A DNA stretch of 64,000 nt, taken from the NCBI RefSeq assembly GCF_036345255.1, contig NZ_CP107783.1, positions 2,728,001 to 2,792,000 on the forward strand, read 5' to 3'. This document shows, one piece after another, positions 1 to 9,642 of the stretch. The notes beneath the pieces are model-generated. The model was not told the origin of the DNA and searched no databases. It saw only the letters and a list, made by a program, of their open reading frames with translations. The stretch's first letter is position 1; each line of letters begins with the position of its first letter. The translations under genes and the position numbers were made by a program. This stretch comes from Streptomyces sp. NBC_00569. Its GTDB lineage: Bacteria; Actinomycetota; Actinomycetes; Streptomycetales; Streptomycetaceae.

Positions 1-400
1 TGCCGTCGCTGAACTTCAGGCCCTTGCGGACGGAGAAGGTGACGGTGCGGCCGTCGGGCGAGGTCTTCGGCAGCGCGGTGGCGAGCTGCGGGACGACCTT
101 GCCCGCCTCGTCGACGTCGTAGAGCTTCTCGCACATTCCGGCGAAGACCGTGCGGCCGACGAGGGTCTGGGCGAGCGAGGGGTCGAGTTTGTCCGGGTCC
201 GCGTTGAGGGCGACGGTGAGCGTGCCGCCGTCGCGTACGGGCCGGTCGTCGGTCATGCGCTCCCCGCCGACCTCGGTGGCCGAGGACTGGAGGGAGCCGC
301 AGCCCGCCGTTGTGGACAACACCAGGGCAACTGCCGTGCAGGCAACCGCTGTTCGGCGCACGAGGAGATACCTCCGCCAGGGGACGAGTGTGCGGGACAT
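1..400 (-). CDS. ABC transporter peptide-binding lipoprotein (SBP_bac_5), 5' part only
   Basis: The first 133 codons are present and the rest lies outside the window. The translation opens with MSRTLVPWRRYLLVRR, then a hydrophobic stretch and a lipobox ending LSTTAGC, so the mature protein should be a lipid-anchored extracytoplasmic binding protein. After a linker comes GGTLTVALNADPDKLDPSLAQ, followed by FAGMCEKLYDVDEAGKVVPQLA, the typical start of family 5 oligopeptide/dipeptide-binding proteins (OppA/DppA type). The ligand cannot be told from this end. A good sigma-70-type promoter lies just upstream on the same strand, so the gene probably begins a transcript. Family assignment is firm; substrate is unknown. 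Confidence 0.85.
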   Translation of the reverse strand, partial: MSRTLVPWRRYLLVRRTAVACTAVALVLSTTAGCGSLQSSATEVGGERMTDDRPVRDGGTLTVALNADPDKLDPSLAQTLVGRTVFAGMCEKLYDVDEAGKVVPQLATALPKTSPDGRTVTFSVRKGLKFSDG

Positions 401-438
401 CCTGTGGGTGATCCGTGTGTGATCAAGGAATACCGCAG

Positions 439-467
439 AACGTATTTCGCATACAGTCCACAGGCAA
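439..467 (-). promoter_or_regulatory. Promoter of the peptide-binding lipoprotein gene
   Basis: On the minus strand TTGCCT (467-462) and TACGTT (444-439) are separated by 17 bases, close to the HrdB consensus. The predicted transcript would start near 432, leaving a short leader before the ATG at 400. The surrounding DNA is unusually A/T rich for this genome. Confidence 0.6.
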
Positions 468-647
468 GGGGGTTGTCCGCATGGCGGAACACATTTGATG
501 AAGATTGAATAACCGGCCCCGACAAAGAAGGTCACAAGGCCCCAAGCGGCCGGAACGGGCACGTCCGACCGGAACGGGCACAGGATGTCGGGTCCGTGAC
601 CATGGGTCCTCCCTAGCGTGAGCGATGTCAACAGGAAGGAGCCCGGG

Positions 648-1508
648 GTGCTTGACCGGCTCAACGAGGCCATGGACCACATCGAGCGCCACCTCGACCG
701 GCGGATCGACATCGCCGATCTGGCCCGGATCGCGGCGACGTCGGAGTACCACTTCCGACGGATGTTCTCCGCGCTCGCGGGGCTGCCGCTCTCCGAGTAC
801 ATCCGGCGCCGGCGGCTGACGGTCGCGGGCGCGGAGGTGCTCTCCGGGGAGCCGACGCTCCTCGAGATCGCGGTGCGCTACGGCTACGGCTCGGGCGAGG
901 CCTTCGCCCGCGCCTTCCGGGGGCTGCACGGTGTGGGCCCCGGCGAGGCCAGGCGGACCGGTGCGGCCCTGCGGTCCCAGCCCCGGATGTCCTTCCGTCT
1001 CATCGTCGAAGGGAGCACCACCATGCGATACCGGGTGACGGAGAAGCCCGAGTTCCACGTGGTCGGCAGGAAGGCGCGGGTCCCCCTTGTCCACGAGGGC
1101 GTGAATCCGGCGATCGCCGACTTCATCAGGGGCATCGACCAGGAGACCGTGCGCCGGATCCACGCGCTGTCCGACCAGGAGCCCGAGGGGATCGTCTCGG
1201 TGAGCGACGACCTCGACCCGAGCCGCGCGGAGGGCACCGAGCTCGACTACTACCACGCGGTGGTGGCCTCCGCCGCCGGCCCCGACGACCTGGACACCCT
1301 CACCGTCCCCGCGGGCACGTGGGCCGTCTTCGACAGCTCGGGCCCGTTCCCGCACACGCTCCAGCATCTGTGGCGGGACGTGTTCACCCAGTGGTTTCCG
1401 TCCAACCCGTACCGGAGCAGGCCGGGCCCCGAGATCCTCAGCACACGTCTGTCACCCGACGCGGCACAGGCGGACGCCCAGCTGTGGATCCCGGTCGAGC
1501 GGGAGTAG
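648..1508 (+). CDS. AraC-family regulator with C-terminal GyrI-like effector domain
   Basis: A 286-aa cytoplasmic transcription factor. Residues about 1-100 form the AraC/XylS double helix-turn-helix (MDHIERHLDRRIDIADLARIA, then YHFRRMFSALAGLPLSEYIRRRRL). From about residue 120 a GyrI/Rob-like ligand-binding domain follows (MRYRVTEKPEFHVVGRKARV to the C-terminal LWIPVERE). This Rob/SoxS-with-GyrI architecture usually senses small hydrophobic or cationic drugs. I prefer the GTG at 648 because AGGAAGGAG lies 6-7 bases upstream and a TAGCGT -10-like box sits at 614-619. An in-frame GTG at 618 would add 10 residues but would fall inside the promoter. The ligand is unknown. Confidence 0.85.
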   Translation: MLDRLNEAMDHIERHLDRRIDIADLARIAATSEYHFRRMFSALAGLPLSEYIRRRRLTVAGAEVLSGEPTLLEIAVRYGYGSGEAFARAFRGLHGVGPGEARRTGAALRSQPRMSFRLIVEGSTTMRYRVTEKPEFHVVGRKARVPLVHEGVNPAIADFIRGIDQETVRRIHALSDQEPEGIVSVSDDLDPSRAEGTELDYYHAVVASAAGPDDLDTLTVPAGTWAVFDSSGPFPHTLQHLWRDVFTQWFPSNPYRSRPGPEILSTRLSPDAAQADAQLWIPVERE

Positions 1509-1544
1509 TTTCCCGACAGGCTCGATCCGAAGACGCCCCGCGCG

Positions 1545-2228
1545 TCACCGCGTGCGCGCCGCGACCAGGCCCGACTCGTAGGCGAACACGACGAGTTGGG
1601 CCCGGTCGCGGGCGCCGAGCTTCGTCATGGCACGGCTGACGTGGGTCTTGGCCGTGAACGGGCTCACGACCATGTGCGCCGCGATCTCCTCGTTCGTCAG
1701 GCCTCGGGCCGCGAGCGCGGTCACCTCGCGTTCGCGGCGCGTGAGGCACTCCAGGCCCGGCGGCGTGGATCGGTCGGGCGGCCGGGACACGAACTCGCCG
1801 ATGAGGCGGCGCGTCACGGCCGGCGACAACAGAGCGTCCCCGCGGGCCACGACCTCGATCCCGGCCAGCAGGTCCTCGGGCTCGGTGTCCTTGAGCAGAA
1901 AGCCGGACGCCCCTGCGCGCAGCGCGTCGAAGACGTATTCGTCCAGGCCGTAGTTGGTGAGGATGACGACGCGTACACCGCTCAGGCGCGGGTCGGCGGC
2001 GATCCGGCGGGTCGCCTCGATGCCGCTCATCACGGGCATCTGGACGTCCACGAGGGCGATGTCGGGCACGTGCTCCCCCACGAGGGCGACCCCTTGCTCC
2101 CCGTCGGCCGCCTCGCCGACCACTTCGATGCCGTCCTCGGCCTCCAGGAGAGCGCGGAACCCGGCCCGCATGAGCGCCTGGTCGTCGACGAGCACGACCC
2201 GGATCACGGGACGCCCACCGCCGCTCAT
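1545..2228 (-). CDS. NarL/LuxR-family response regulator
   Basis: A 227-aa two-component response regulator. The receiver domain starts at IRVVLVDDQALMRAGFRALL and has the phospho-acceptor aspartate in DIALVDVQMPVMSG and the conserved lysine in GFLLKDTEPEDL. The C-terminal LuxR helix-turn-helix is TRREREVTALAARGLTNEEIAAHM. Its start overlaps the stop of the upstream histidine kinase gene by four bases (ATGA at 2225-2228), so the two are translationally coupled partners. Target genes cannot be read from the sequence. The divergent AhpD-like gene and the inverted repeat at 3445-3466 make the neighbourhood itself a candidate target. Confidence 0.93.
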   Translation of the reverse strand: MSGGGRPVIRVVLVDDQALMRAGFRALLEAEDGIEVVGEAADGEQGVALVGEHVPDIALVDVQMPVMSGIEATRRIAADPRLSGVRVVILTNYGLDEYVFDALRAGASGFLLKDTEPEDLLAGIEVVARGDALLSPAVTRRLIGEFVSRPPDRSTPPGLECLTRREREVTALAARGLTNEEIAAHMVVSPFTAKTHVSRAMTKLGARDRAQLVVFAYESGLVAARTR

Positions 2229-3388
2229 CGGGCCGCCCTCTCCGCCATGTCCTTTTCCCTCCCGGGGAGTTGGCCGGCACCGTCCACCGGAAGCCGGGCC
2301 CGCACGGCGAAGCCGCCCTCGGGGCGTGGCGCGGCGTGGAGGGTTCCTCCGAGCGCGGCGACGCGTTCGGCCATGCCCTTCAGTCCGTTGCCCGGGACCG
2401 GCGGACGCGCAGGGTCGGCGGCGCCGCCGTCCTCGACACAGATCAGCAACTCATCCTCTTCATAGGCGAGTCGCACGGTCGCGCCGGTCGGGCCCGCGTG
2501 CCGTGCGACGTTCGTCAGCGACTCCTGGACGATGCGGTACGCGGCCCGGTCCAGGGCCGTCGGGAGCAGCCGCTCCCGGCCCGTCACCACCAGCTCCACG
2601 TCGAGGCCGGCCGAGCGGGCGCGCTCGACGAGAAGCGCCGGGCTTCCCGTGGGCTCGTCGGCCCGCAGCACGTCCAGGGTGGAGCGCAGCTCGCGCATCG
2701 CCTCGCCACTGGCCTCCTGGATCGCGAGCAGCGCGGGCGGCACCTCCTCGCCGCGCTTGCGGGCCAGATGCACGGCGACGCCCGCCTGGAGCTTGACGAT
2801 CGAGATGCTGTGCGTGAGCGAGTCGTGCAACTCGCGGGCGATGCGCAGGCGCTCCTCCCCGGCCCGGCGCAGCGCGGCCTCCTCCCGGGTGCGCTCCGCC
2901 TCGAGGGCGCGCTCCTCGGTCTGGCGCAGATACGCCTGCCAGTTCTTGTCGGCGAGCCCGGTGACGACGGCGCACAGGAACCAGCCGGCGAGGAGCAGAC
3001 AGCTCTCCAAGGGCCGTCCCGCCACACCGCACACGACGAGGAACGCGGCGCCCGCCAGCGCGGCGAGCAGACGGTGCCCCGCGCGGGACGCCGTGTGCAC
3101 GGCCGCCAGGACGGGCAGCGCGGCGAGGGCGCCCGGCTCCGCGTGGAGCACGTAGCCCGCGGTACACGCCGTGGTGAGCGCGAGGACCGTGCGCGGCGCC
3201 CGCCGGTAGGCGGCGAGCGTGAGCGCGCCCGCGGCGATCAGGACGGCGTCGGGCGGCGTCACTCCCCCGTCGGCCACCGCCGCGGCCACGACCAGCGCCC
3301 CGATGACGACGGCCAGCGTGACGTCGCCGATCAGGGCCTTGCGGTCCGCGCCGACCGGACCCGTGAGGCGCCTGCGGTCCCCCTCCAT
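2225..3388 (-). CDS. NarL-type sensor histidine kinase (HisKA_3)
   Basis: A 387-aa membrane sensor kinase. Residues about 20-150 contain four to five hydrophobic segments (e.g. DVTLAVVIGALVVAAAVAD and LLAALAGAAFLVVCGVAG), with little extracellular sequence, so the signal is probably sensed in or near the membrane. The dimerization/phosphotransfer helix carries the phospho-accepting histidine in ERLRIARELHDSLTHSISI. The C-terminal HATPase_c domain has the N box (IVQESLTNVARHA) and G boxes (CVEDGG and GNGLKGMAERV). It is coupled by a four-base overlap to its response regulator. The signal is unknown. Confidence 0.92.
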   Translation of the reverse strand: MEGDRRRLTGPVGADRKALIGDVTLAVVIGALVVAAAVADGGVTPPDAVLIAAGALTLAAYRRAPRTVLALTTACTAGYVLHAEPGALAALPVLAAVHTASRAGHRLLAALAGAAFLVVCGVAGRPLESCLLLAGWFLCAVVTGLADKNWQAYLRQTEERALEAERTREEAALRRAGEERLRIARELHDSLTHSISIVKLQAGVAVHLARKRGEEVPPALLAIQEASGEAMRELRSTLDVLRADEPTGSPALLVERARSAGLDVELVVTGRERLLPTALDRAAYRIVQESLTNVARHAGPTGATVRLAYEEDELLICVEDGGAADPARPPVPGNGLKGMAERVAALGGTLHAAPRPEGGFAVRARLPVDGAGQLPGREKDMAERAAR

Positions 3389-3444
3389 GCCAGCACCCTA
3401 GACCGGGCCGCCGGCAGGGGCGTCACCCCTGGGGACCGCCCCTG

Positions 3445-3466
3445 GACTACTCCCTGTGCAGTAGTC
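3445..3466. promoter_or_regulatory. Inverted repeat between divergent kinase and AhpD-like genes
   Basis: GACTACT (3445-3451) and AGTAGTC (3460-3466) are perfect inverted arms separated by eight bases. The element lies between the kinase start (3388, minus) and the AhpD-like start (3589, plus), where a LuxR-type response regulator could bind. This is a sequence observation only. Confidence 0.3.
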
Positions 3467-3588
3467 GGCGGCCGGTTCGGCCTCCGGGGCGCAGCCCCGA
3501 CTCACCTCCGGCGTACGACGCGTGGGGGTGCCGCGTCCGGCCACTGTGGGGTGTGCCGAAAGCAGCCCGCAGCCACCAGGAGGACCCG

Positions 3589-4593
3589 ATGTCACGGACG
3601 TTCCGCTACACCAGCCCGCCGCCCCCGCAGTCGGCCACCGGTCGCGTGGCCGAGGTCTACCGGCAGCTCGGCGAGGACTTCGGGATCGAGCGCGCCGCCA
3701 CCTTCGTCGTCCTGGCGTCGGCCCCCGAACTCCTGGCCCCCGCCTGGGCGCTGATGCGGGAGTCGCTGATCGCGGGCGCGGGGACCCGTACCGACAGGGA
3801 GCTGGTCGCTGCCGGGGTGTCGCTCGCGAACCGGTGCCCGTTCTGCGTGGACGCGCACACCATGCTGCTGCACGCCACCGGCGACCACGCGCTCGCCGAG
3901 TCCCTGGCGCGCGGCGAGGCCCCGTCCGACGAGCGGCACGCGCGCGTGCTCGACTGGGGCCGCGCCACCCGCACGCCCGGCTCCCCCGGACTCACCCCGC
4001 TCCCCTTCCCGAGTGCCGAAGTCCCCGCGCAGCTCGGGACCGCGTTCGCCTTCCACTTCATCAACCGCGTCGTGTCCGCCCTGCTCACCGAGAACCTGCT
4101 GCCCTGCAACGCCCAGCGCCTGCGCCCGGTGCGCAGCCTCGGGGGCCGGAGCCTGGCGCGGACGGTGCGCCGGGACCATGTGCCGGGCGCGAGTCTCGCC
4201 CTGCTCGACGATCCGGGCCCCGGCCCCGCCTGGGCGGCCGGCACGCCTGTGGGCCCGGCGTACGCCGCGCTGCTGGAGGCCGCGTCCACGGGCGCGGGAC
4301 TGCTCGACGACGTCGATATCGCGCTGGTCGAGGAAGCCGTCGCCGCCTGGGACGGCTCGCATCCGCCGCTCGCGTGGGACGAGCTGCCCGACCGCGAACG
4401 GCGGCCCGGGGCGCGCCTGGCGGTGCTGGCCGCTGTCGCCCCGTACCGCATCACCGACGAGGACGTGGCGGCCTGGCTCAAGCCGCCCTTCACCGATCAC
4501 TGTCTGGTCCATCTGATCGCGTACGGCGCCTTCGCCGCGATCGACCGCATCGAGTCCGCCCTGCCCCTGCCCGCCCTCATGGAGCGGCCCTGA
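3589..4593 (+). CDS. AhpD/carboxymuconolactone decarboxylase-like protein
   Basis: A 334-aa cytoplasmic protein. The N-terminal half (RVAEVYRQLGEDFGIERAATFVVLASAPELLAPAWALMRESLI) and the motif ANRCPFCVDAHTMLLHATGD match the AhpD-like fold. The Cys-x-x-Cys-x4-His of that motif is the peroxidase/disulfide active site in alkylhydroperoxidase D relatives. The C-terminal part is all helical by appearance and resembles a second degenerate copy of the fold. GGAGG lies 5-6 bases before the ATG at 3589, which favours this start over one 12 codons upstream. It is divergent from the two-component genes. A peroxide-detoxifying role is inferred from the motif; the substrate is not known. Confidence 0.75.
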   Translation: MSRTFRYTSPPPPQSATGRVAEVYRQLGEDFGIERAATFVVLASAPELLAPAWALMRESLIAGAGTRTDRELVAAGVSLANRCPFCVDAHTMLLHATGDHALAESLARGEAPSDERHARVLDWGRATRTPGSPGLTPLPFPSAEVPAQLGTAFAFHFINRVVSALLTENLLPCNAQRLRPVRSLGGRSLARTVRRDHVPGASLALLDDPGPGPAWAAGTPVGPAYAALLEAASTGAGLLDDVDIALVEEAVAAWDGSHPPLAWDELPDRERRPGARLAVLAAVAPYRITDEDVAAWLKPPFTDHCLVHLIAYGAFAAIDRIESALPLPALMERP

Positions 4594-4748
4594 CCCGCGT
4601 ACGCGGAAGACCCCTTTGGGGTGAAGGCGCGGCGGCGCCGGCGTACGGAACTGCGCGTGAGACGCATGAGGGGCAAGGGGGCGGTGTTGTCACGGGGCAA
4701 CTCGTGTGACACTGGCGTCCCCTCCCCCTCGCACAAGGGGCGTACGCC

Positions 4749-5402
4749 GTGCGTTCTCTCCCCCTCCCCCTCGCGCTGACCGTGCGGGTCCTGCCGGTCG
4801 TGGTGCTCGCGTGCGCCGGCTGGGCCTGGACCTCGGGCCCGATGGCGGACTCGTCCGGACAGCCCGCCGCTGCCCCGCAGCCCACGCCGAAGCGTGCCGC
4901 GCAGTCGGCGGGGTCCGCGACGAGCCGCGCCTACGACAAGCCGCCCGAGCCGTGCTCCGCCGTCACGGCGGACACGGTCGCGGACCTGGTGCCGAAGGCC
5001 GACCCGGCGGGCAAGGAACTGGCCGCCGCCGACCGTTCGTTGCGCCGTGGCTGCTCGTGGAGCGCGCTGAAGGACTACGACTACCGCTGGCTCGACGTCT
5101 CCTTCGAGATCAAGGAGTCGGCCGCCGCGGCGGACACCTCCTTCTCCGCGCGCGGCAAGGGCGACGTGGCGCCCGGCCTCGGTGACGAGGCCAGGATCGC
5201 CGTCGCCCTCACCTCGCACGACAAGCAGAACACCCGGGAGGCCGTGGTGACGGTCAGGGCCGGCAACGCCCTGGTCACCGTCACCTACAACGGCAGCGAC
5301 TTCGAGTCCCACGGCGCGCCCCCGGCGGACGGCATCTACAAGGGCGCCCTGAAGGCGGCCGGGGACGCGGTGGCGGCGCTGACCGGTAAGAAGTCCGGCT
5401 GA
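4749..5402 (+). CDS. Secreted or lipid-anchored protein of unknown function (DUF3558-like)
   Basis: A 217-aa protein with an export signal (LTVRVLPVVVLACAGWAW) whose VLAC could act as a degenerate lipobox. A Pro/Ala-rich linker (QPAAAPQPTPKRAAQ) follows, then a compact domain with two cysteines (PPEPCSAVTADTVADLVPKA and RRGCSWSAL). The order 'PxxPC..., then GCxW..., then LG(D)EA' is that of small DUF3558-type surface lipoproteins in Streptomyces. That match is by eye only and no function is known. It starts with GTG and stands alone between the AhpD-like gene and the convergent permease gene. Confidence 0.6.
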   Translation: MRSLPLPLALTVRVLPVVVLACAGWAWTSGPMADSSGQPAAAPQPTPKRAAQSAGSATSRAYDKPPEPCSAVTADTVADLVPKADPAGKELAAADRSLRRGCSWSALKDYDYRWLDVSFEIKESAAAADTSFSARGKGDVAPGLGDEARIAVALTSHDKQNTREAVVTVRAGNALVTVTYNGSDFESHGAPPADGIYKGALKAAGDAVAALTGKKSG

Positions 5403-5418
5403 GACGGGCGGGGAGGGG

Positions 5419-6939
<1,521 letters not shown>

Positions 6940-7096
6940 GAGCAGGCCATTCGTTCGGGAGCCGGAGGAGCCGCGGCTCGGACAGCGGGGAGGTGCGAAC
7001 GGGCCGTGCGGGTGCGGGCGGTGGGGACCCTGGCGGGGAGGACGGGGGTGACGGGCTGTACCGAGATGGGGCTCGGGCGTTGCCCGGGGGATCGCC

Positions 7097-8116
7097 TCAG
7101 GCGTTCACCGCCGCGATGATGTGCTCCCCGTACGCGTCGATCACCTCCTCCTTCGCGTCGTGCATCGCGTAGAGCGCGAACTGGTCGACGCCGAGGTCCC
7201 GCAGGGCGCGCAGCTTCTCGACGTGGTCCTGTGCGGTGCCGATGATGCAGAACCGGTCGACGATCTCGTCCGGCACGAACGCCGTGTCGGGGTTCCCGGT
7301 CCTGCCGTGGTGGGCGTAGTCGTAGCCCTGTCGGGCCTTGATGTAGTCGGTGAGTTCGTCGGGGACCATCGACGAGTGCTCGCCGTACTTGGTGACGAGG
7401 TCGGCGACATGGTTGCCGACCATGCCGCCGAACCAGCGGCACTCCTCGCGCGCGTGGGCGAGGGCCTCGGGCGAGTCGTCGGCGGTGACGTAGGCGGGCG
7501 CCGCCACACAGATCTTCACCTCGGACGGGTCGCGGCCCGCTGCGGCGGCCGCGTCCCGCACGGCCTTGATCATGTACTGGGTCAGATACGGGTCGGCGAG
7601 CTGGAGGATGAACCCGTCGGCCTCCTCGCCGGCCATCTTCAGGGCCTTGGGCCCGTACGCGGCCATCCAGACGGGCAGTTGGGCGCCGTCCCGCACCCAC
7701 GGGAAGCGGATCACCGTGCCGCCGAGGTCGGCCTCGTCGCCGCGGCCGAGCGCCCTGATGACCTTCATGGCCTCGCTGATCCGGGCGAGCGTGTTGGGCT
7801 TGCGTCCGGCGACGCGCATCGCGGAGTCGCCGCGGCCGATGCCGCAGATGGTGCGGTTGCCGTACATGTCGTTGAGGGTGGCGAAGGTGGAGGCGGTGAC
7901 CTCCCAGGTGCGGGTGCCCGGGTTGGTGACCATCGGGCCGACGGTGAGGTGCGACGTCTCGGCCAGAATCCGGCTGTAGATGACGAAGGGTTCCTGCCAC
8001 AGCACGGCCGAGTCGAAGGTCCACCCGTGGGTGAAGCCCTCGCGCTCGGCGCGCTGCATGAGAGAGACGACGCCGGAGGCCGGGGGGTCGGTCTGGAGGA
8101 CGAGTCCGAAGTCCAT
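7097..8116 (-). CDS. LLM-class F420-dependent oxidoreductase (TIGR03842-like)
   Basis: A 339-aa TIM-barrel luciferase-like monooxygenase relative. It opens with MDFGLVLQTDPPASGVV, has the F420-type motifs GPMVTNPGTRTWEVTAS and ICGIGRGDSAMRVAGRKPN, and the insertion GTVIRFPWVRDGAQLPVWMAAYGPKAL. The combination corresponds to the TIGR03842 subfamily, which I recall being found beside phenylhydantoinase/dihydropyrimidinase genes. That makes it a candidate for uracil-to-dihydrouracil redox chemistry using F420, since no dihydropyrimidine dehydrogenase is present in the window. ATG 8116 follows a GGCGGA ribosome site. In this genome its expected upstream neighbour, the dihydropyrimidinase gene, is displaced 13.7 kb away. 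Confidence 0.85.
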   Translation of the reverse strand: MDFGLVLQTDPPASGVVSLMQRAEREGFTHGWTFDSAVLWQEPFVIYSRILAETSHLTVGPMVTNPGTRTWEVTASTFATLNDMYGNRTICGIGRGDSAMRVAGRKPNTLARISEAMKVIRALGRGDEADLGGTVIRFPWVRDGAQLPVWMAAYGPKALKMAGEEADGFILQLADPYLTQYMIKAVRDAAAAAGRDPSEVKICVAAPAYVTADDSPEALAHAREECRWFGGMVGNHVADLVTKYGEHSSMVPDELTDYIKARQGYDYAHHGRTGNPDTAFVPDEIVDRFCIIGTAQDHVEKLRALRDLGVDQFALYAMHDAKEEVIDAYGEHIIAAVNA

Positions 8117-8565
8117 GTGATCCGCCAATTTTTCTAGTTCAGGTACTGGCAGGTGGAGTGCGGGGTGTACCCGCCGCGCCCGGAGCGTCTCGTGAACTCG
8201 CGCTCGGAGAAGGTGAGTTCACCCCCGGAGCACGGTCTCGGCGGGGCGGCGCGCCGACGGAGTGCCTCAGTGCTCGCCACGTGCGCATACCGCGTGCCCC
8301 CAAGCCCCGATCCGGTGGGTCTTTCCGTCCCGGACCGTGCCGAACCCTGTGGAGCGACGCCTCCGAGGCGATCCGAGGGGGCCCAATCCTGGACGTTCTC
8401 CTCGGGCTTGGCAAGAGGACTCTACGCGCGCCCACCACTGATTCAGGGAGAAGCACAGGGCCCTGACGATCGGTGTCGCAGAAACGGACCTCGAAGGGGT
8501 AGACCTTGCGCGCAGGCCCCTTCGGCTCAAGTCAGCTTCGAGTCCCGGACCTTACTGTCACCCAC
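8117..8565. other. Gene-free left flank of the inserted block
   Basis: About 450 bases without a convincing gene lie between the oxidoreductase start (minus strand) and rmlB (plus strand). The first 40 bases (AATTTTTCTAGTTCAGG region) are A/T rich. No tRNA, integrase, insertion-sequence end or clear direct repeat with the right flank (21793-21828) could be seen. It should contain promoters for both flanking genes. The only convincing promoter element is the -10 box just before rmlB. Confidence 0.5.
8553..8565 (+). promoter_or_regulatory. -10 box for leaderless rmlB transcript
   Basis: TACTGT at 8553-8558 is followed by seven bases and then the rmlB ATG at 8566. No Shine-Dalgarno sequence precedes the ATG. 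This spacing puts the transcription start on the A of ATG, the typical leaderless arrangement in Streptomyces. No strong -35 box was seen. Confidence 0.45.
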
Positions 8566-9534
8566 ATGCGGATCTTTGTTACCGGCGGTGCGGGATTCAT
8601 CGGGTCACAGTACGTAAGGGCACTGCTGTCCGGCGAGCTTCCAGGGGCGGACCTGAATGACGCCCGGGTGACCGTCATCGACGCACTCGGCCACGGCAGC
8701 GACCTGCGGAACCTCGCGCCGGTAGCGGAGAATCCTCGTTTCCGGTTCGTCCGCGGTGACATCTGCGACGCGGAACTGGTCGACGAGGTCGTGCGCGGGC
8801 ACGACGCCATCGTTCACTTCGCCGCCGAGTCGCATGTCGACCGGTCCATCGAAGACGCCCGCGCGTTCGTGACGACGAACGTGCTCGGCACACAGGTCCT
8901 GCTGGACGCGGCCCGGCGGCACGGAGTCGGGCGTTTCCTGCATGTGTCGACGGACGAGGTCTACGGTTCCATACCCGTGGGGTCGTGGACCGAGTCGCAG
9001 CCGCTGGCGCCGAATTCACCTTATGCGGCGTCCAAGGCGAGCTCCGACCTGTTGGTGCTTTCCGCGCACCGGACCCACGGACTTGATGTCGTGATCACTC
9101 GCTGCTCGAATAACTACGGCCCCCACCAGAACCCGGAGAAAGTCATTCCGCGGTTCGTGACGAACCTTCTGCAGGGGCGGCGGGTTCCGCTCTACGGGGA
9201 GGGCGACAACGTCCGTGAATGGCTGCACGTCGCAGACCATTGCCTGGCCGTTCAACTGGTTCTGCGCGGTGGCAGGCCCGGCCATGTCTACAACGTCGGC
9301 GGCGGCACGGAGCTGACCAACAAGGAACTGACCGCGCGCCTGCTGGAAAGCTGCGGAACGGGTTGGGACATGGTCGAACGCGTCGCTGACCGGCTCGGCC
9401 ACGACCAGCGGTATTCGCTGGACATGACCAAGATCCGAAATGAGTTGGGTTTCACCCCGCGGCAATCATTCGACACGGGCCTCAAGGCCACCGTCGAGTG
9501 GTACAGGGAAAACACTTCCTGGTGGAACCAGTAG
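8566..9534 (+). CDS. rmlB: dTDP-glucose 4,6-dehydratase
   Basis: A 322-aa extended short-chain dehydrogenase that converts dTDP-D-glucose to dTDP-4-keto-6-deoxy-D-glucose with bound NAD. The N-terminal Rossmann motif is MRIFVTGGAGFIGSQYVRAL. The active site shows VSTDEVYG (Thr-Asp-Glu), and Tyr and Lys in NSPYAASKASSDLLV. The family signature RCSNNYGPHQNPEKVIP and the nucleotide-binding GEGDNVREWLHV are also intact. Length is normal for the antibiotic-type enzymes. It is the first gene of the inserted block and pairs with rmlA at 12354, although two unrelated genes lie between them. The start at 8566 is fixed by the Rossmann motif; an upstream ATG at 8506 would add unrelated sequence. Confidence 0.95.
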   Translation: MRIFVTGGAGFIGSQYVRALLSGELPGADLNDARVTVIDALGHGSDLRNLAPVAENPRFRFVRGDICDAELVDEVVRGHDAIVHFAAESHVDRSIEDARAFVTTNVLGTQVLLDAARRHGVGRFLHVSTDEVYGSIPVGSWTESQPLAPNSPYAASKASSDLLVLSAHRTHGLDVVITRCSNNYGPHQNPEKVIPRFVTNLLQGRRVPLYGEGDNVREWLHVADHCLAVQLVLRGGRPGHVYNVGGGTELTNKELTARLLESCGTGWDMVERVADRLGHDQRYSLDMTKIRNELGFTPRQSFDTGLKATVEWYRENTSWWNQ

Positions 9535-9642
9535 AAAACCCGCGAAGTTCGAGCATCGTTCAGGCGATTTTCGAGTGCTGCGACGTAGTCACTGAATCGC
9601 TCGGACCTCGGTCATATCGAAATGAACCAAAGGGGATAACCA

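Noticed and set aside
423..1367. Long minus-strand reading frame opposite the AraC-type gene
   Set aside because: It is the reverse-strand shadow of a clear regulator gene; its composition (Arg, Gly, His, Val rich) and lack of any domain are typical of high-GC antisense frames.
4611..4621. CCCCTTTGGGG as a terminator after the AhpD-like gene
   Set aside because: The four-base stem with three-base loop is too weak to call.
8117..8565. Possible tRNA, integrase or attachment site at the left edge of the inserted block
   Set aside because: No cloverleaf, no recombinase-like reading frame and no convincing direct repeat with 21793-21828 could be found.
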